Positions 31,401 through 42,459 are shown, counted from the first letter of the stretch. The stretch: DNA of 64,000 bases from Dromiciops gliroides (GCF_019393635.1 NC_057861.1:59504532-59568531), one strand, 5' to 3'. Numbers and translations: made by a program. The notes: a model not told the origin generated them from the letters alone.

Positions 31401-32637
31401 TCCTCCTCTTCCTCTTCCTCCTCCTGTGGGAAGGTTTCCTTCTTTCTCCAGTCTTCCCATTTCCAGACTCCCTTCCCCAATCTACCATCCTGGCTCTAGA
31501 GATCCCTGAGTTAGTCCACACATTATCTCCTCCCTCCATGCTCTATCTCTTTATTTATTTTATTTTCCAGTTACATGTAAGGGTAGTTTTCAACATGCAT
31601 TTTCATAAGATTTAGAGTTCCAAATTTTTCTCCCTCCCTCCCTCCCTCCCTCCCTCCGTTTCCTCCCCCTCCACAAGATTGAACCAGGTTATATATGTAC
31701 AATACACAAGTATTCTTTTTTTTATCAGTTCTTTCTATAGGGGTACATACTAAGCTTTCTCATTAGTTCCTTGGGATTGTCCTGGATCACTGCACTGCTG
31801 AGAGTAAAGTCATTCACAATTGTTCATTGAACAATACTGCTGTCACTATACACAATGTCCTTCCAGCTCTGCTCACTTCACCATACATCAATGTTCATTA
31901 GTCTTTCCAGGTTTTTCAGGGATCATACTGTTTGTCATTTCCTGTAGCACAAGACCATTTCACTACAATCATATAGCACAGCTTTTTCCATCATTCCTTA
32001 ATTGATGGACATTCCCTTGATTCTCAATTCTTAGCCTCCACCAAGAGTTGCTATAAATTTTTCTTGTACAATTCCCCCCCCTTTTCTCTTTTTCATGATT
32101 ACTATTGTAAACTGTTTCCCTTCCATCCTATTCCCTTCCCCATGATATTTATTCTATTATTCATCTTCTTTCATCCTATCCCTCTTCAAAAAGGATTTGT
32201 TTCTGACTATTCCCTCCCCTACTCTGCCCTTCCTTCTTTTGCCCCTCTCTCTTTATTCCCTTCCCCTCCTATTTTCCTGCAGGGTTAGAGAGATTACTCC
32301 ACCCAATTGAGTGTGTACATTATTCCCTCCTTGAGCCAATTCTAATGAGATTGAGGTCTTTGAGCCTATTCTGATGAGTGTTAGGCTCATTTACTGCCCA
32401 GATTAAATAGATTACTACACCCAGTTGGGTGTGTCTGCTAGTCCCTCCTTGAGGCAGCTCTGATGAGTTTAAGGTCTTTGAGCCTTTTCTGATGGGTGTA
32501 AAATTCATTTACTGCCCTGATCCTCTCCCCTCTCTTCTCACACTCCATAAGCCTTTTCCTGTTTCTTTCATGTAGGATTTCACCTCTGCCCTTCCCCCTC
32601 CCCCAGTGCATTCACTTCAACCCTCAATATAACCCTA

Positions 32638-32755
32638 AAGATGTCATCACCTAGCTAAGTGACACAGCGGACAAAGCATCATCCCTGGACCCAGGGGAAT
32701 CCCAGCCAAAACCTGGCCTCAGACACAAGCCCACTGTACGACCCCAGGTATGTCT
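32638..32755 (+). repeat. Diverged SINE-like piece inside the half-LINE
   Basis: AGTGACACAGCGGACAAAGC and ACCTGGCCTCAGACACA follow the SINE order at low identity, and the 3' tail is missing. Confidence 0.55.
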
Positions 32756-32879
32756 CCCAGCTCCAAATTTTTATGGTTCTCTAGGGTCTTGTATTTGAAA
32801 GTCAAATTTGCCATTCAGTTCAGGTCTTTTCATCACAAATATCTGAAAATCTTCTTTTTCATTAAAGTCCCATTTTTTT

Positions 32880-33708
32880 ACTCTGAAAGATTATGCTGAG
32901 TTTTGCTGGGTAGGTGATTCTTGGTTGTAATCCCATTTCCTTTGCCCTTTGGAATATAATATTCCATGCCCTCTAGTCCTTTAATGTAGAAGCTACTAGA
33001 TCTTGTGCTATCCTGACTGGGACTCCACAGTACTTGAATTCTTTCTTTTTGGCAGCTTGCAATATTTTCTCCTTGTCCTGAAAGCTCTGGAATTTGGCTA
33101 TAATATTCCTAGGAGTTTTCCTTTTGGGATCTCTTTCTGGAGGTGATCTTCTAGAATTTCAGGGCAATTTTCCCTGAGAATATCTTGGAAGATGGTGTCT
33201 AAGCTCTTTCCTTGATCATGGTTTTCAGGTAGACCAATAATTTTCAAATTATCTCTCCTGGACCTATTTTCCAGGTCAGCAGTTTTTCCCAGAAGATATT
33301 TCACATTGCCCTCTATTTTTTTATTCATTTGGATTTGCTTTATTGTGTCTTGGTTTCTCATAAAGTCACTGGCTTCCATTTGTTCAATCCTAATTCTTAG
33401 GCAATTATTTTCATCAGAGAGCTTTTGTACCTCCTTTTCCACTTGGCCAATTTGACTTTTCAAGCTGTTGACTTTTTTCTCATGTCTTTCCTGCATCACC
33501 CTCATTTCTCTTTCCATTTTTTCCTCTACCTCTCTAACTTTATCTTCAAAATCCTTTTTGAGCACCTCTATGGCCTGAGACCAATTCATATTTTTCTTGG
33601 AAGTTTTAGATATAGGGGCCCTGATGTTGACATCTTCCTCTGAGAGTTCCCCTTGGTCTTGTTACTGAAGAAACTTTCTATGGTCCTCACCTTTCTCTGT
33701 CTGCTCAT
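32880..33708 (-). pseudogene. L1 ORF1 of the half-LINE, broken
   Basis: ORF1p binds RNA and forms trimers in L1 particles. A start is seen at 33708 (MSRQRKVRTIESFF). The frame shifts near 33595 and continues as the longest open part, 33589-33098. That part has a heptad-rich coiled coil, then the RRM-side motif DLENRSRRDNLKIIGLPEN at about residues 106-124 of that frame. Beyond another shift, broken frames recall the C-terminal domain (GLQPRITYPAKL near 32910). At least two shifts, so it is not functional. Confidence 0.75.
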
Positions 33709-34405
33709 CTTGCCTTTCTTTTACTAGACTTTTAACTCCTTAAAGTGGGACACTGTTTCCAGGCTGCAGTATCCCAAGCTTAAGAAGTCCCAGGTGGTAT
33801 GATTTAAGGAGAATCAGGTTCTTCCCTTGCCTGGCCTGTTTCCTGGTCCTAGATGACCCCAGACCAACTTGCTAATCAACCAGCTTTGTGTTTTGTGCTT
33901 GTCAGCTCTGATGAGCCTGTGCCCCTCCCCCACCTGGGCCACTGCTACTCAAGCCTACTTCCTGGTTCTCAGCAGGGGTGTAAAATCCAAGTTCTGCCTT
34001 GGCACCCACATAGACCCCTGTAGTCTCTCCCCTTCCCAGGGCTCAGCCCACTCACCAGACTGTGAGCTTTGTTCCAGACAACACCGGTGCTTCAGCTGAT
34101 TCAGAGGCTCTGGGGGTCTCCTTCTCTGGTGAGGCCTTCCTGGGACTGGATCTGTGTCAGGGTGACTGTAGGGTTGGGCTCGACTCCTGTATCAGCACAG
34201 CAGATCCCTCCTTCTGACCTTCCAAGCTGTTCTTGGTTAGAAGATGATTTTAGCACATTCTTCTGTGAGTTTTGTTGCTCTGGGCATTTTCCTATGATGT
34301 TATTTGGATGTTTTTTGGAGCGATTGTGTCATGAGTTTGGAAGCTCACTGCCTTTCCTCTGCCATCTTGGCTCCACCCCGGAAGTCTCCCCCTCCATGCT
34401 CTATC

Positions 34406-34660
34406 AATGGCCAGTAACTTGGCTACCTCTGCCAACAGTTTCCTCTTCAGTGGCCACCAGAAAAGCAAGGGAAACTTACTGGATGAAGAGGTGGTAAGTA
34501 TGGGGAATTCTTACTCTTGTGGGTAGTTGAAGATTAAAGACCTTACAGAGTAAAAATCCAGGGCTAAAACTTTCTTTAAAGCCAATATACTCAGCAGAAA
34601 GAACCCATTTTTAAATGGAATGTGACTTTGGGATGAGAATTTTAGGTCATAAGCTCTGAG
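34406..34660. other. Unassigned flank of the half-LINE
   Basis: It continues the sequence interrupted at 31531. No repeat or gene was recognised. Confidence 0.35.
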
Positions 34661-34661
34661 G

Positions 34662-34925
34662 AAGAATCAGGATTTCTGGTGCAGTAGGGAGAGTTCTAGA
34701 CTTGAAGACAGGAAGATTTTGAGATCAAATCCTGCTTCAGACACTTACCAGCTGTGTGACCCTGGGAAAATCACTTAAATTGTCTGTACCTCAGTTGCTT
34801 CATCTGTAAAATGGGGATAATAGCACCTACCCTACAATTTTGTTGTAAGGATCAAATGAGCTAACATGTAAAGCGCTTTGTAAACCTTAAAATGTGATAT
34901 AAATACTATCTCTTATAATTATTTA
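34662..34925 (+). repeat. MIR/THER-type SINE, near full length
   Basis: AGATCAAATCCTGCTTCAGA, CAGCTGTGTGACCCTGGG, TCATCTGTAAAATGGGGATA and AAAGCGCTTTGTAAACCTTA are in the correct order. This is a well-kept copy of an old SINE. Confidence 0.88.
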
Positions 34926-37236
34926 ACTCAGATGACTTTGTTTACCAAAAACTGAAGATTTGAGATTTACATCACTTTGAGATGGAAGGAATGTCTCCTA
35001 TTCCTAGATGGAAAAATCAAGGCCGTCAGTGGTCCTTCCTTTGCTGGGGTCTTCTACATCTGCTTCTACAAATCAGAAGCCTCTAGACAGAACTATTACT
35101 ACCATACAAATACATAGGTAAAAGACCCTAAATCTGACTCATGTTCTTGAAAACAATACTCCCATTTGTGAATTCCTTGTGATGATTGACTATTCAGAAT
35201 AATAAATAAGTAAAATTGAGTTGGAGAGAAACGATTCCATCAAGAGAATTATGTAAGAACCAGAAGTTGGAGAATATGTATTTCAGTCCCACAGTGAGCA
35301 GATGCGTTAGAAAGCATTGATATTAACTCATAGAACAAAAGAAACGTGGCTGACCATGGGTATAGGAGGAAAAAGAAAAAAATTCTTCCTTCTTCTGAAT
35401 GACAATTTAATTTTAATCTGTTTGAAAGGAACCTTTAAATGCATTTTTCTTTATTGCACAGTTAACTCCTATATTGCGAATATCCTTTCCCCCCCATTCT
35501 AAATCCAAGCTGACTCTGTAGCTTTCAGCATGCTGTGAGCACTGACTTGAAATATCACTTTCCAATCAGAGATCTTTGGCTGTCCCTTAACCCCCCAGTG
35601 CCCTCAGTCTAACACTTTGGTAGCTCAACAGAAACCAGAGGCAAATATATTTGTGCCCCAACAAAGCTTCATGCAGGAAATCAATTGAACCACTAAGAGT
35701 TCTAATGAAGCACATGCTTGATTCTTGAAGAGCCTAATCAATCTTTAATTCTGATTGGTTAACCCAATTGGGGTTCAACTCAAGCTGAAAATGCTAGAAT
35801 ATTAACAACTCAAGGTTAAGTAGTTATTAGTTTGTCTGAACCCACCATTAGGAATAATTACATCTTAGACTTCCAAGCCCTCATGTTGAAATGGATCAGA
35901 ACCCTGTTTACTCAGTACACGTGCTTGAACTTACAGACTTGAAGGTAAAATGAAACTCGGTAACAATAAGAGATTTTTTTTTTAATTATAAAAATATTTT
36001 TGTGGTACCTTTAAGGACTCTAGAAAATGCGCAATAGATTAGAATTACATTTTATTGTTTTCACTTTGAAAACTGAAGGTTAACATGAATCTTTATACCT
36101 GTACACATGTATATTTAATAAGAAAGTTGTTTTTGAAACTAATTGTCTTGGTCTAAAAGTTTGCCACTTTGCATAAATTAGTGCTATTCAAGAGAAGTGT
36201 TTGTTGGTTAGTTTTACATTTGTGCCTCCTTTTGCTACATAAACTTTTCATCTAGACAGAAGGGGGCAGTTGTTCTATAACAATGACTTTGAAATATTGG
36301 AGAATGAGGAAAAGCTTTTAACTATGTTCAAATAATAATGAGGCTTGTGGACCAAAGTGTGCATATTTTTTTTGTTTGTTTTATTATTTTTCTTTTTCTT
36401 GTTCTTTTTTTTTTTTTTTAAAGATTTGGGGAACTTCCAAGTTGGAATTTTGGAAGCTTCGTTGGTTGCATATATGATGTACAGCTATCAGCTATGTACA
36501 GTGCACAATAATACATAAAATGTGTTTGGTTTACTTATTTTAGCAAGTGATGTTTAATTCCAATCATTCCTCATGTTGCATTTTTTCATCACTTAGTACA
36601 ACGCTTGTGAACAACCTGCGGTATGTTTGAAAACACAGAAAAAATCTCAACTTTATGAACCTCCCATAGAACTAAAGTGGTATAAAAAAATGGAATGAGA
36701 CTGCCCTCCTGAGTTTGTTGGGTGCAAGAAGTTATTTAGCAGAAATATTGGTTGAGGGTTGGCCAAGTGATATTAATGACAAATCACCAGTTATAATCAA
36801 AAGATGTATAACTAGTGATACCTCATTGGATCTTTTGGACATCTTTATTGAATATTGGGCGATCTAAAAATCTGTCTGATGGGAACTGAGAAAAAGAATT
36901 AAGTATTAAATTTGATCTCCTTTTAGTTAACATCTTTAATCATTTATTGTGACCCTTCCCTCACACACGAAGATTTTACCTCTTCCCACTGTGTTTCCTG
37001 AAAGAACTTTGTAAAACTTAACTCTGAAGTTACTTTTATTTTTTGTCTGTCAGTCATTTAAATGACTTTGTTACTATATGCAGTAATTTTAGCTGACACG
37101 CGTTCATAATTAAGAAATTATTGCTTATTTCAAATTTTCTATTGTGTACTTTCATAGCAAACATGCAAATCTAGCCAAACATACCAGTTAGAGATGCTTT
37201 GAAGAATTTGGATATTTTATTCTGTGGTTAGTAGTC
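34926..37236. other. Repeat-poor 2.3 kb interval
   Basis: It is the longest stretch of the window with no SINE, LINE or LTR that I can recognise. T-rich runs (35970, 36365-36420) and many short A/T-rich words give a 3'-UTR-like look, but no long open frame is present. It could be a conserved non-coding element, a retrocopied 3' UTR, or simply old unique DNA. Confidence 0.45.
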
Positions 37237-37237
37237 T

Positions 37238-37393
37238 TTTTAAAAAAAAATTATTTTTGCAGGGCAATGAGGGTTAAGTGACTTGCCCAGGGTCACACAG
37301 CTAGTAAGTGTCAAGTGTCTCATTCCAGATTTGAACTCGGGTCCTCCTGAATCCAGGGCCGGTGCTTTATCCACTGCACCACCTAGCTGTCCC
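37238..37393 (-). repeat. SINE type B
   Basis: GCAGGGCAATGAGGGTTAAG runs to CACCTAGCTGTCCC. The right end abuts the TSD of the neighbouring L1. Confidence 0.9.
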
Positions 37394-37409
37394 TATGATC
37401 ATCATTCTT

Positions 37410-37712
37410 TTTTTTTTTTTTAAGCAACAAACATTTATTTTATTTTTTCTAGTTACATGTAAGGGAGTTTTCAACATTCCTTTTCATAAGATTTAGAGTT
37501 CCAAATTTTTCTCCCTCCCTCCCTCCCTTTCCTCCCCCCTCCACAAGATTGAACCAGGTTATATATGTACAATACACAAGTATTCTTTTTATCAGGTCTT
37601 TCTATGGGGATGGATAGTAAGCTTCGTCATTAGTCCCTTGGGATTGTCTTAGATCATTGCATTGCTGAGAGTAGTTAAGTCATTCACAATTGCTCATTGA
37701 ACAATACTGCTG
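37410..37712 (-). repeat. 5'-truncated L1 3' end with TSD
   Basis: It is nearly identical to the 3' end of the half-LINE (31548-31850). It is flanked by TATGATCATCATTCTT at 37394-37409 and TATGACCATCATTCTT at 37713-37728, one mismatch apart. Confidence 0.88.
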
Positions 37713-37762
37713 TATGACCATCATTCTTGCAACAAGCCGCTGATTCCTCTTTTCCTCATCTT

Positions 37763-37910
37763 TTTTTTTTTTTTTGGTAAAGCAACTGGGGTTAAGTGAC
37801 TTGCCCAGGGTCACACAGCTAGTAAGTGTTAAGTGTCTGAGGCCAGATTTGAACTCAGGTACTCCTGAATCCAGGGCTGGTGCTTTATCCACTGCGCCAC
37901 CTAGCTCCCC
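37763..37910 (-). repeat. SINE type A, parent 1 of a crossover
   Basis: CTCTTTTCCTCATCTT flanks it at 37747-37762 and 37911-37926. Diagnostic bases: GAATCCAGGGCTGGTGCTTTA, then TGCGCCACC. Confidence 0.92.
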
Positions 37911-38037
37911 CTCTTTTCCTCATCTTAATTCCCTGGTGAACTAGTGTGACTCTACACTGTTCTTTTCTCTTGAGTCTTGGCCCACTTATCATATTATAAA
38001 TTTTATCCTGCCAAGTCTGCCCCTACTTGAAATTATT

Positions 38038-38189
38038 TTATTATTTCTTTTTTAGTGAGGCAATTGGGGTTAAGTGACTTGCCCAGGGTCACACAGCTAG
38101 TAAGTGTTAAGTGTCTGAGGCTGGATTTGAACTCAGGTACTCCTGACTCCAGGGCTGGTGCTTTATCCACTGCGCCACCTAGCTGCCCC
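38038..38189 (-). repeat. SINE type A, hybrid of its neighbours
   Basis: Its left part matches the SINE at 38317 (GGCTGGATTTGAACTC, CTGACTCCAGGG). Its right part matches the SINE at 37763 (GCTGGTGCTTTATCC, TGCGCCACC). The switch falls in the few bases around CCAGGGC. Confidence 0.88.
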
Positions 38190-38316
38190 CTCTTTTCCTC
38201 ATCTTAATTCCCTGGTGAACTAGTGTGACTCTACACTGTTCTTTTCTCTTGAGTCTTGGCCCACTTATCATATTATAAATTTTATCCTGCCAAGTCTGCC
38301 CCTACTTGAAATTATT

Positions 38317-38470
38317 TTATTATTTTTTTTTTTAGTGAGGCAATTGGGGTTAAGTGACTTGCCCAGGGTCACACAGCTAGTAAGTGTTAAGTGTCTGAGG
38401 CTGGATTTGAACTCAGGTACTCCTGACTCCAGGGCCTGTGCTCTATCCACTGCACCACCTAGCTGCCCCC
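38317..38470 (-). repeat. SINE type A, parent 2 of a crossover
   Basis: Its right flank CTACTTGAAATTATT at 38471-38485 pairs with 38302-38316. Diagnostic bases: GACTCCAGGGCCTGTGCTCTA, then TGCACCACC. Confidence 0.92.
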
Positions 38471-38477
38471 CTACTTG

Positions 38478-38970
38478 AAATTATTAATAAAGTTGCAAGA
38501 TAAGAAATAAACCCACATACATCATCAGCATTTCTATGTATTACCAACAAAGTCCCACAGCAAGAGATAGAAAGAGAAATTCCATTAAAAATAACTGTAA
38601 AGAGGGGCAGCTAGGTGGCACAGTGAATAAAGTACTGACCTTGGATTCAGGAGGACTTGAGTTCAAATACAGCCTCAAACACTTAACACTTACTAACTGG
38701 GCAAGTCACTTAACCCTCATTGCCCCACAAAAACAAACAAGCAAACCCAAAAAACTGTGCAGAATACTTGGGAGTATACCTGCTAAGACAAACCCAGGAA
38801 CTATATGAGCACAACTATAAAACACTTCTCACACAAATAAAGTCAGATCTAAACAACTGAAAAAATAAGACTTGCTCATGAGTAGGCCAAGACAATATAA
38901 TAAAAATGACACTCCTACCTAAATCAATCTATTTGTTCAGTGCCATACCAATAAACTATCAAAAATTATT
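38478..38970 (+). repeat. L1 ORF2 relic
   Basis: Frames recall the ORF2 C-terminal half: INKVARKINPH, SAFLCITNKVPQQEIERNSIK, then past a SINE LGVYLLRQTQELYEHNYKTLL. Part of a longer L1 now broken by insertions. Confidence 0.75.
38602..38752 (+). repeat. SINE type B in L1 ORF2 relic
   Basis: AACTGTAAAG on the left and AACTGTGCAG on the right form the likely TSD. The segment TGTGTGACCCTGG is deleted after TAACTG. Confidence 0.88.
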
Positions 38971-38984
38971 TTATATATGCATCC

Positions 38985-39049
38985 CCTTATTTTAGCTCTA
39001 TGTGTGTCTCTCTGTTTAAAGTGGGTTTCTTGTAAACAACATATTGTTG
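38985..39049 (-). repeat. L1 fragment, left of a solo LTR
   Basis: GTGGGTTTCTTGTAAACAAC and ATATTGTTG continue directly into GGATTCTGGTTTCTAAGC at 39733, across the LTR insertion. Confidence 0.65.
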
Positions 39050-39728
39050 TGTGGTAAAATTTATTTGTGGTAAAGATTAATATTCCCATGTTTAGCTAAC
39101 TCATTTGGGAGGGGCCACACCTGGCCCACCCCAAGGTTACATATGCTACTGAACTGAGAAGGAGAACTCTCCATAGGCAGTTTTTGAAGGACCTCCCCTT
39201 TTGGGGAAGGAAAGATTGAATGCTCCCTGAAGAGAGGGGGAGGGTTGCTTCCAGAATGCTAGACTTCTTCCGGAACGCGAGCTCGCTTTCAGGTCTCTCT
39301 GTCTGGCAATTCCCCTTGCGGTGTCGTGTTCTGTCTTGGTGTGGTGTGAGCAACTGTAGACTGTCTGGGGTTGATGAGTTAATTACGGAAAACCCTAAAT
39401 TCCTTTGAACTAGCTTAATTGGAAATGGTCTGGGGTTGCATAGGTTAAGTTTAGAGTTAAGAGCATTTATCTGTATTTCTATTTTCCTATTTCTTTATCT
39501 TTGATTTTTATTAGTTTCACCTTTGTTGTTTAATTAATTCCCAAGTAATAAAATCTGATCCTTTTGTCAACTAAAGATTAGAGGCTGCTTTCTTATTGGC
39601 CTGGGAGAAATATCTAAAAAGGGCAGTTCAGAGGGGAGGGAGAACCTAAAAGGTCCCTCATATTTCCAGGACCCCAATATTAAGGTGAGTCACCCAAATG
39701 CTCCATATATAAAATTTTGGCCCTCATA
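39050..39728 (+). mobile_element. Solo LTR, fossil retrovirus-like element
   Basis: It runs from TGTGGTAAAATTTATTTGTG to GGCCCTCATA and has a polyadenylation-type AATAAAATCTG near 39547. A 4-base direct repeat GTTG lies at both edges (39046-39049 and 39729-39732), and the L1 sequence resumes cleanly on the far side. No internal region is present. 9670-9860 is a partial copy of the same family. Confidence 0.8.
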
Positions 39729-40441
39729 GTTGGATTCTGGTTTCTAAGCTATTCTACTACCTAATTCTGTTTTACAGGTGAATTCATTCCATTGCCATTC
39801 CCAGTTATTATTAACTGTGTATTTCTGTCATCTTATTTTTATTCTATTTATCCTTCTCTCTCTCTTTTTTACCATGTCTTTTCTCAAAAGTCTCTTCATC
39901 TGGGCACTGCTTCCCTTAATCTGCCTTCTCTTTTATTATTGCCCCTTCTTTCTCTTATACCTTTTTTTCCCTTCTACTTCTCTGTTGGATAAGATAGGTT
40001 TCTTTACCTGAGTGTTCATTCTTTGAACTAATTCAGATGAGAGTGAGGTTCAAATGTCCCCTCCTATATTTCCACCTTTTTAGTAAAAGTTTTTTCTTGT
40101 ATACCTCTTTTATATGAGATATTTCCCCACATTCTTCCTCTCTCTTCTTCCTTCTTCCAGTGCATTCTTCTTTCTCATCTATCCATTTTTTTTAGATTAT
40201 CTCAACATAATAGATTAACTCCCATGTCCTCTCTCTGGGTAGACTCCTTATACCTTCCCTAATAATTGATAAAATACTTAGGAGTTACATGTACTAGTTT
40301 CCCTTATAGCAATGTAAAGAATTCAATATTATTAAAGACCTTATGATTTCTCTTTCAAGTTTGCCTTTTTATGCTTCTTTTGAGTCATATTTGAAAGTAA
40401 AATTTTCAATTTAGTTCTGGTCTTTTCCTCAAGAATGCTTG

Positions 40442-40608
40442 AGGGCAGCTAGGTGGCGCAGTGAATAGAGCACTGGCTCTGAATTCAGGAGGACCTGAGT
40501 TCAAATACGGCCTCAGACACTTGACACTCATTAGCTGTGTGACCCTGGGCAAGTCACTTAACCCCAATTGCCTCACATAAAAATAAAATAAAATAAAATA
40601 AAATAAAA
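40442..40608 (+). repeat. SINE type A with (AAAAT)n tail
   Basis: The tail has become AAAATAAAATAAAAT. AAGAATGCTTGA at 40432-40443 and about 40812-40823 brackets this SINE together with the next one. Confidence 0.9.
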
Positions 40609-40635
40609 AAGTCACTTGGTTCAGCTTCCTCATTG

Positions 40636-40800
40636 GGGCAGCTAGGTGGCGCAGTGGATAGAGCACCAGCCCTGGAATCAGGAGGACCTGAGTTCAAATC
40701 CGGCCTCAGACACTTGACACTTACTAGCTGTGGGCAAGTCACTTAATCCCAATCACCTCACCAAAAAAAAAAAAAAAAAAGAAAAAAAAAAGAAGTCATT
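40636..40800 (+). repeat. SINE type A, nested beside the previous one
   Basis: The body lacks seven bases (TGACCCT) after AGCTGTG. It has a long A/G-broken tail. Confidence 0.88.
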
Positions 40801-41262
40801 GAAAAAAAAAAAGAATGCTTGAAAGTCTTCTATTTCATTAAATGTTCATTTTCTGCGCCCCCCCCCCCCAAGGATTATACTCAATTTTTCTGGGTAGGTT
40901 ATTTTTAGTTGTAATCTTAGCTCCTTTGCCTTCTGAAATGTCATATTTCAAGATCTCTGCTTCTTTAAGTTGGTAGCTGCTAAATCTTGTGTGATTCTGA
41001 TTATGGCTCTATAATATTCAAATGGTTTCTTTCTGGATTTTTAAAGTATTTTCCTCTTTGACTTGGAAGCTCTGTAATTTGGCTACAATATTCCCGGGAA
41101 TTTCATTTTGGATTCTCAGGAGTTGATTGGTGGATTCTTTCAATTTCTATTTTATTCTTTCCTTCTAGGATACTGGGACAGTTTGCCTTTATGCTTTCCT
41201 GAAATATAATGTTAGGCTTTTTCCTTTGATCATGGCTTTTGGCCAGTCCAATAATTCTTAAA

Positions 41263-41405
41263 TTGTGGGGGAAGCTAGGTGGCACAGTGGATAAAGCACC
41301 AGCCTTGGATTCAGGAGGACCTGAGTTCAAATCTGGCCTCAGACACTTGACACTTACTAGCTGTGTGACCTGGGCAAGTCATTTAACCCTCATTGCCTTG
41401 GGAGG
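41263..41405 (+). repeat. SINE without A-tail
   Basis: GGGGAAGCTAGGTGGCACAG begins it, and it ends CATTGCCTTGGGAGGGG with no A-run. Confidence 0.85.
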
Positions 41406-41589
41406 GGAGAAGCTTGTTGATTGATTAAATATGTAGAGAGGATTGCTCCTCCAGTAGGAGTTATATTAAATGGTCCCTGAAGTCAATTCAAATGAGAATA
41501 TTCTGTGATTCTAGGTGGTGAAGGGAATGCATGAACCTATTTTGTGGAATCATAGAATGCCAGAACTGAAGAGAATCTTGAATCTAGTC

Positions 41590-42005
41590 TAGACCTTTTA
41601 TTTTATTTCCCTTTACATTTTGCTGATTTCTTTGGTTTTACCTCACATTCATTTCTGAGTATATCTTTCCCTCTTCTCTTACCCATTGAGTCATCTCTCG
41701 AACAAAGAAAAAAAAAAGAGAAAAAACCTTAGCAAAACCCAATATTTCCTATAGAACATATGATATTCCACACACATATTTCCCCGGCTCTGCAAAGAAG
41801 AGAGGGTGGCACATTTCTTAACTCTTCTCTTGTGCCAAACTCCATTGTTATAATTACAGAGCATTCAGTTTTATTATTTCCTTCTTTTTGTTTATATAAT
41901 TGTAGTTATTGTGTATGTTGTTCTGCAGGTTCTGCTTTATTCACACCTCATTAGTTCCTATAAGTCTTTCCAAACTTGTATGAATTCCTTATTGTCATAT
42001 TTTAT
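41590..42005 (-). repeat. L1 3' region fragment
   Basis: Antisense order: TTCCCTTTACATTTTGCTGA, CTTACCCATTGAGTCATCTC, CTCTGCAAAGAAGAGAGGGT, TATAATTACAGAGCATTCAG, AGTTCCTATAAGTCTTTCC. Confidence 0.85.
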
Positions 42006-42034
42006 TAGAAAGAACTAGCTAAAGAACTAGTTTC

Positions 42035-42340
42035 AAAACTAGGAAGATCAGAGTTCAAGTCCCATCTCTGATGCATTCTGGGTATGTGACTCCAGGGGGG
42101 GGTCCCTTCATCTTTCCATGCTTTAGCCAACTCTCTCATTCTATAAGCTGCAGGACTTACTGAACTTGTGGGGCTCTATTTTGTACCCCCAGAGTAGTTG
42201 CTTTTCATTTTACAGATGAGGAGCATGAGGCTTAGAAAGATTAATCAATTTGTTCAGCTAGGAAGTGGTAGAACCAGGAGAAGCAAAATGCCTGATAAAG
42301 AATCCGGTGTTGTTTCCATCCCACCACATTATCACTGGTG
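42035..42340 (-). repeat. MIR-like relics downstream of OR unit 2
   Basis: A head-like piece on the plus strand at 42035-42120 (AGAGTTCAAGTCCCATCTCT) is followed by an antisense piece at 42205-42330 (TTTTACAGATGAGGAGCATG, AGCTAGGAAGTGGTAGAACC). Similar antisense MIR pieces lie downstream of the other two OR genes. Confidence 0.5.
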
Positions 42341-42459
42341 CGAGGAGAAAGATGAGCATTTGACTCCATTCATTGAACTTCTAAGAAGTCTTACTGTGAA
42401 TCTATGCATTCACTGGGGTTGTTGTCTGAGATACAGGCACCTAAACGCAGAAGGATGTT

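Larger units (their letters stand above)
31548..34389 (-). mobile_element. Complete ORF1-only L1 (half-LINE), 2.84 kb
   Basis: The element is flanked by an exact 16-base TSD, CCCTCCATGCTCTATC, at 31532-31547 and 34390-34405. On the minus strand it has a 5' untranslated region (with GGTGGAGCCAAGATGGCAG near 34375), an ORF1 region from about 33708 to 32880, a spacer, and then the L1 3' end with an A-rich terminus. There is no ORF2 or reverse transcriptase. The spacer holds two 118-bp tandem copies (about 32291-32520) and a diverged SINE-like piece at 32638-32755. It resembles the HAL1 class of half-L1s and would depend on L1 proteins supplied elsewhere for its movement. Confidence 0.85.
37911..38470. 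repeat. Tandem duplication, 279-bp period
   Basis: 37911-38037 recurs at 38190-38316 with almost no change. Each copy is followed by a type A SINE. CTACTTGAAATTATT occurs three times, at 38023, 38302 and 38471, and CTCTTTTCCTCATCTT three times, at 37747, 37911 and 38190. This is the pattern left by unequal exchange between two flanking SINEs. Confidence 0.93.
39733..41262 (-). repeat. L1 spacer and ORF1 relic, minus strand
   Basis: 40360-41262 parallels the ORF1 region of the half-LINE at 32820-33260: CTGGGTAGGTTATTTTTAGTT, CTGTAATTTGGCTACAATAT, TTGATCATGGCTTTTGGCCA. 39733-40360 is the pyrimidine-rich spacer. Two SINEs are inserted at 40442-40800, and a C-run lies at 40858-40870. Confidence 0.75.

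Noticed and set aside
37911-38470. A CRISPR-like repeat-spacer pattern of near-identical SINEs
   Set aside because: The repeats are 140-150 bp SINEs with TSDs in a vertebrate genome. The pattern comes from unequal crossover.
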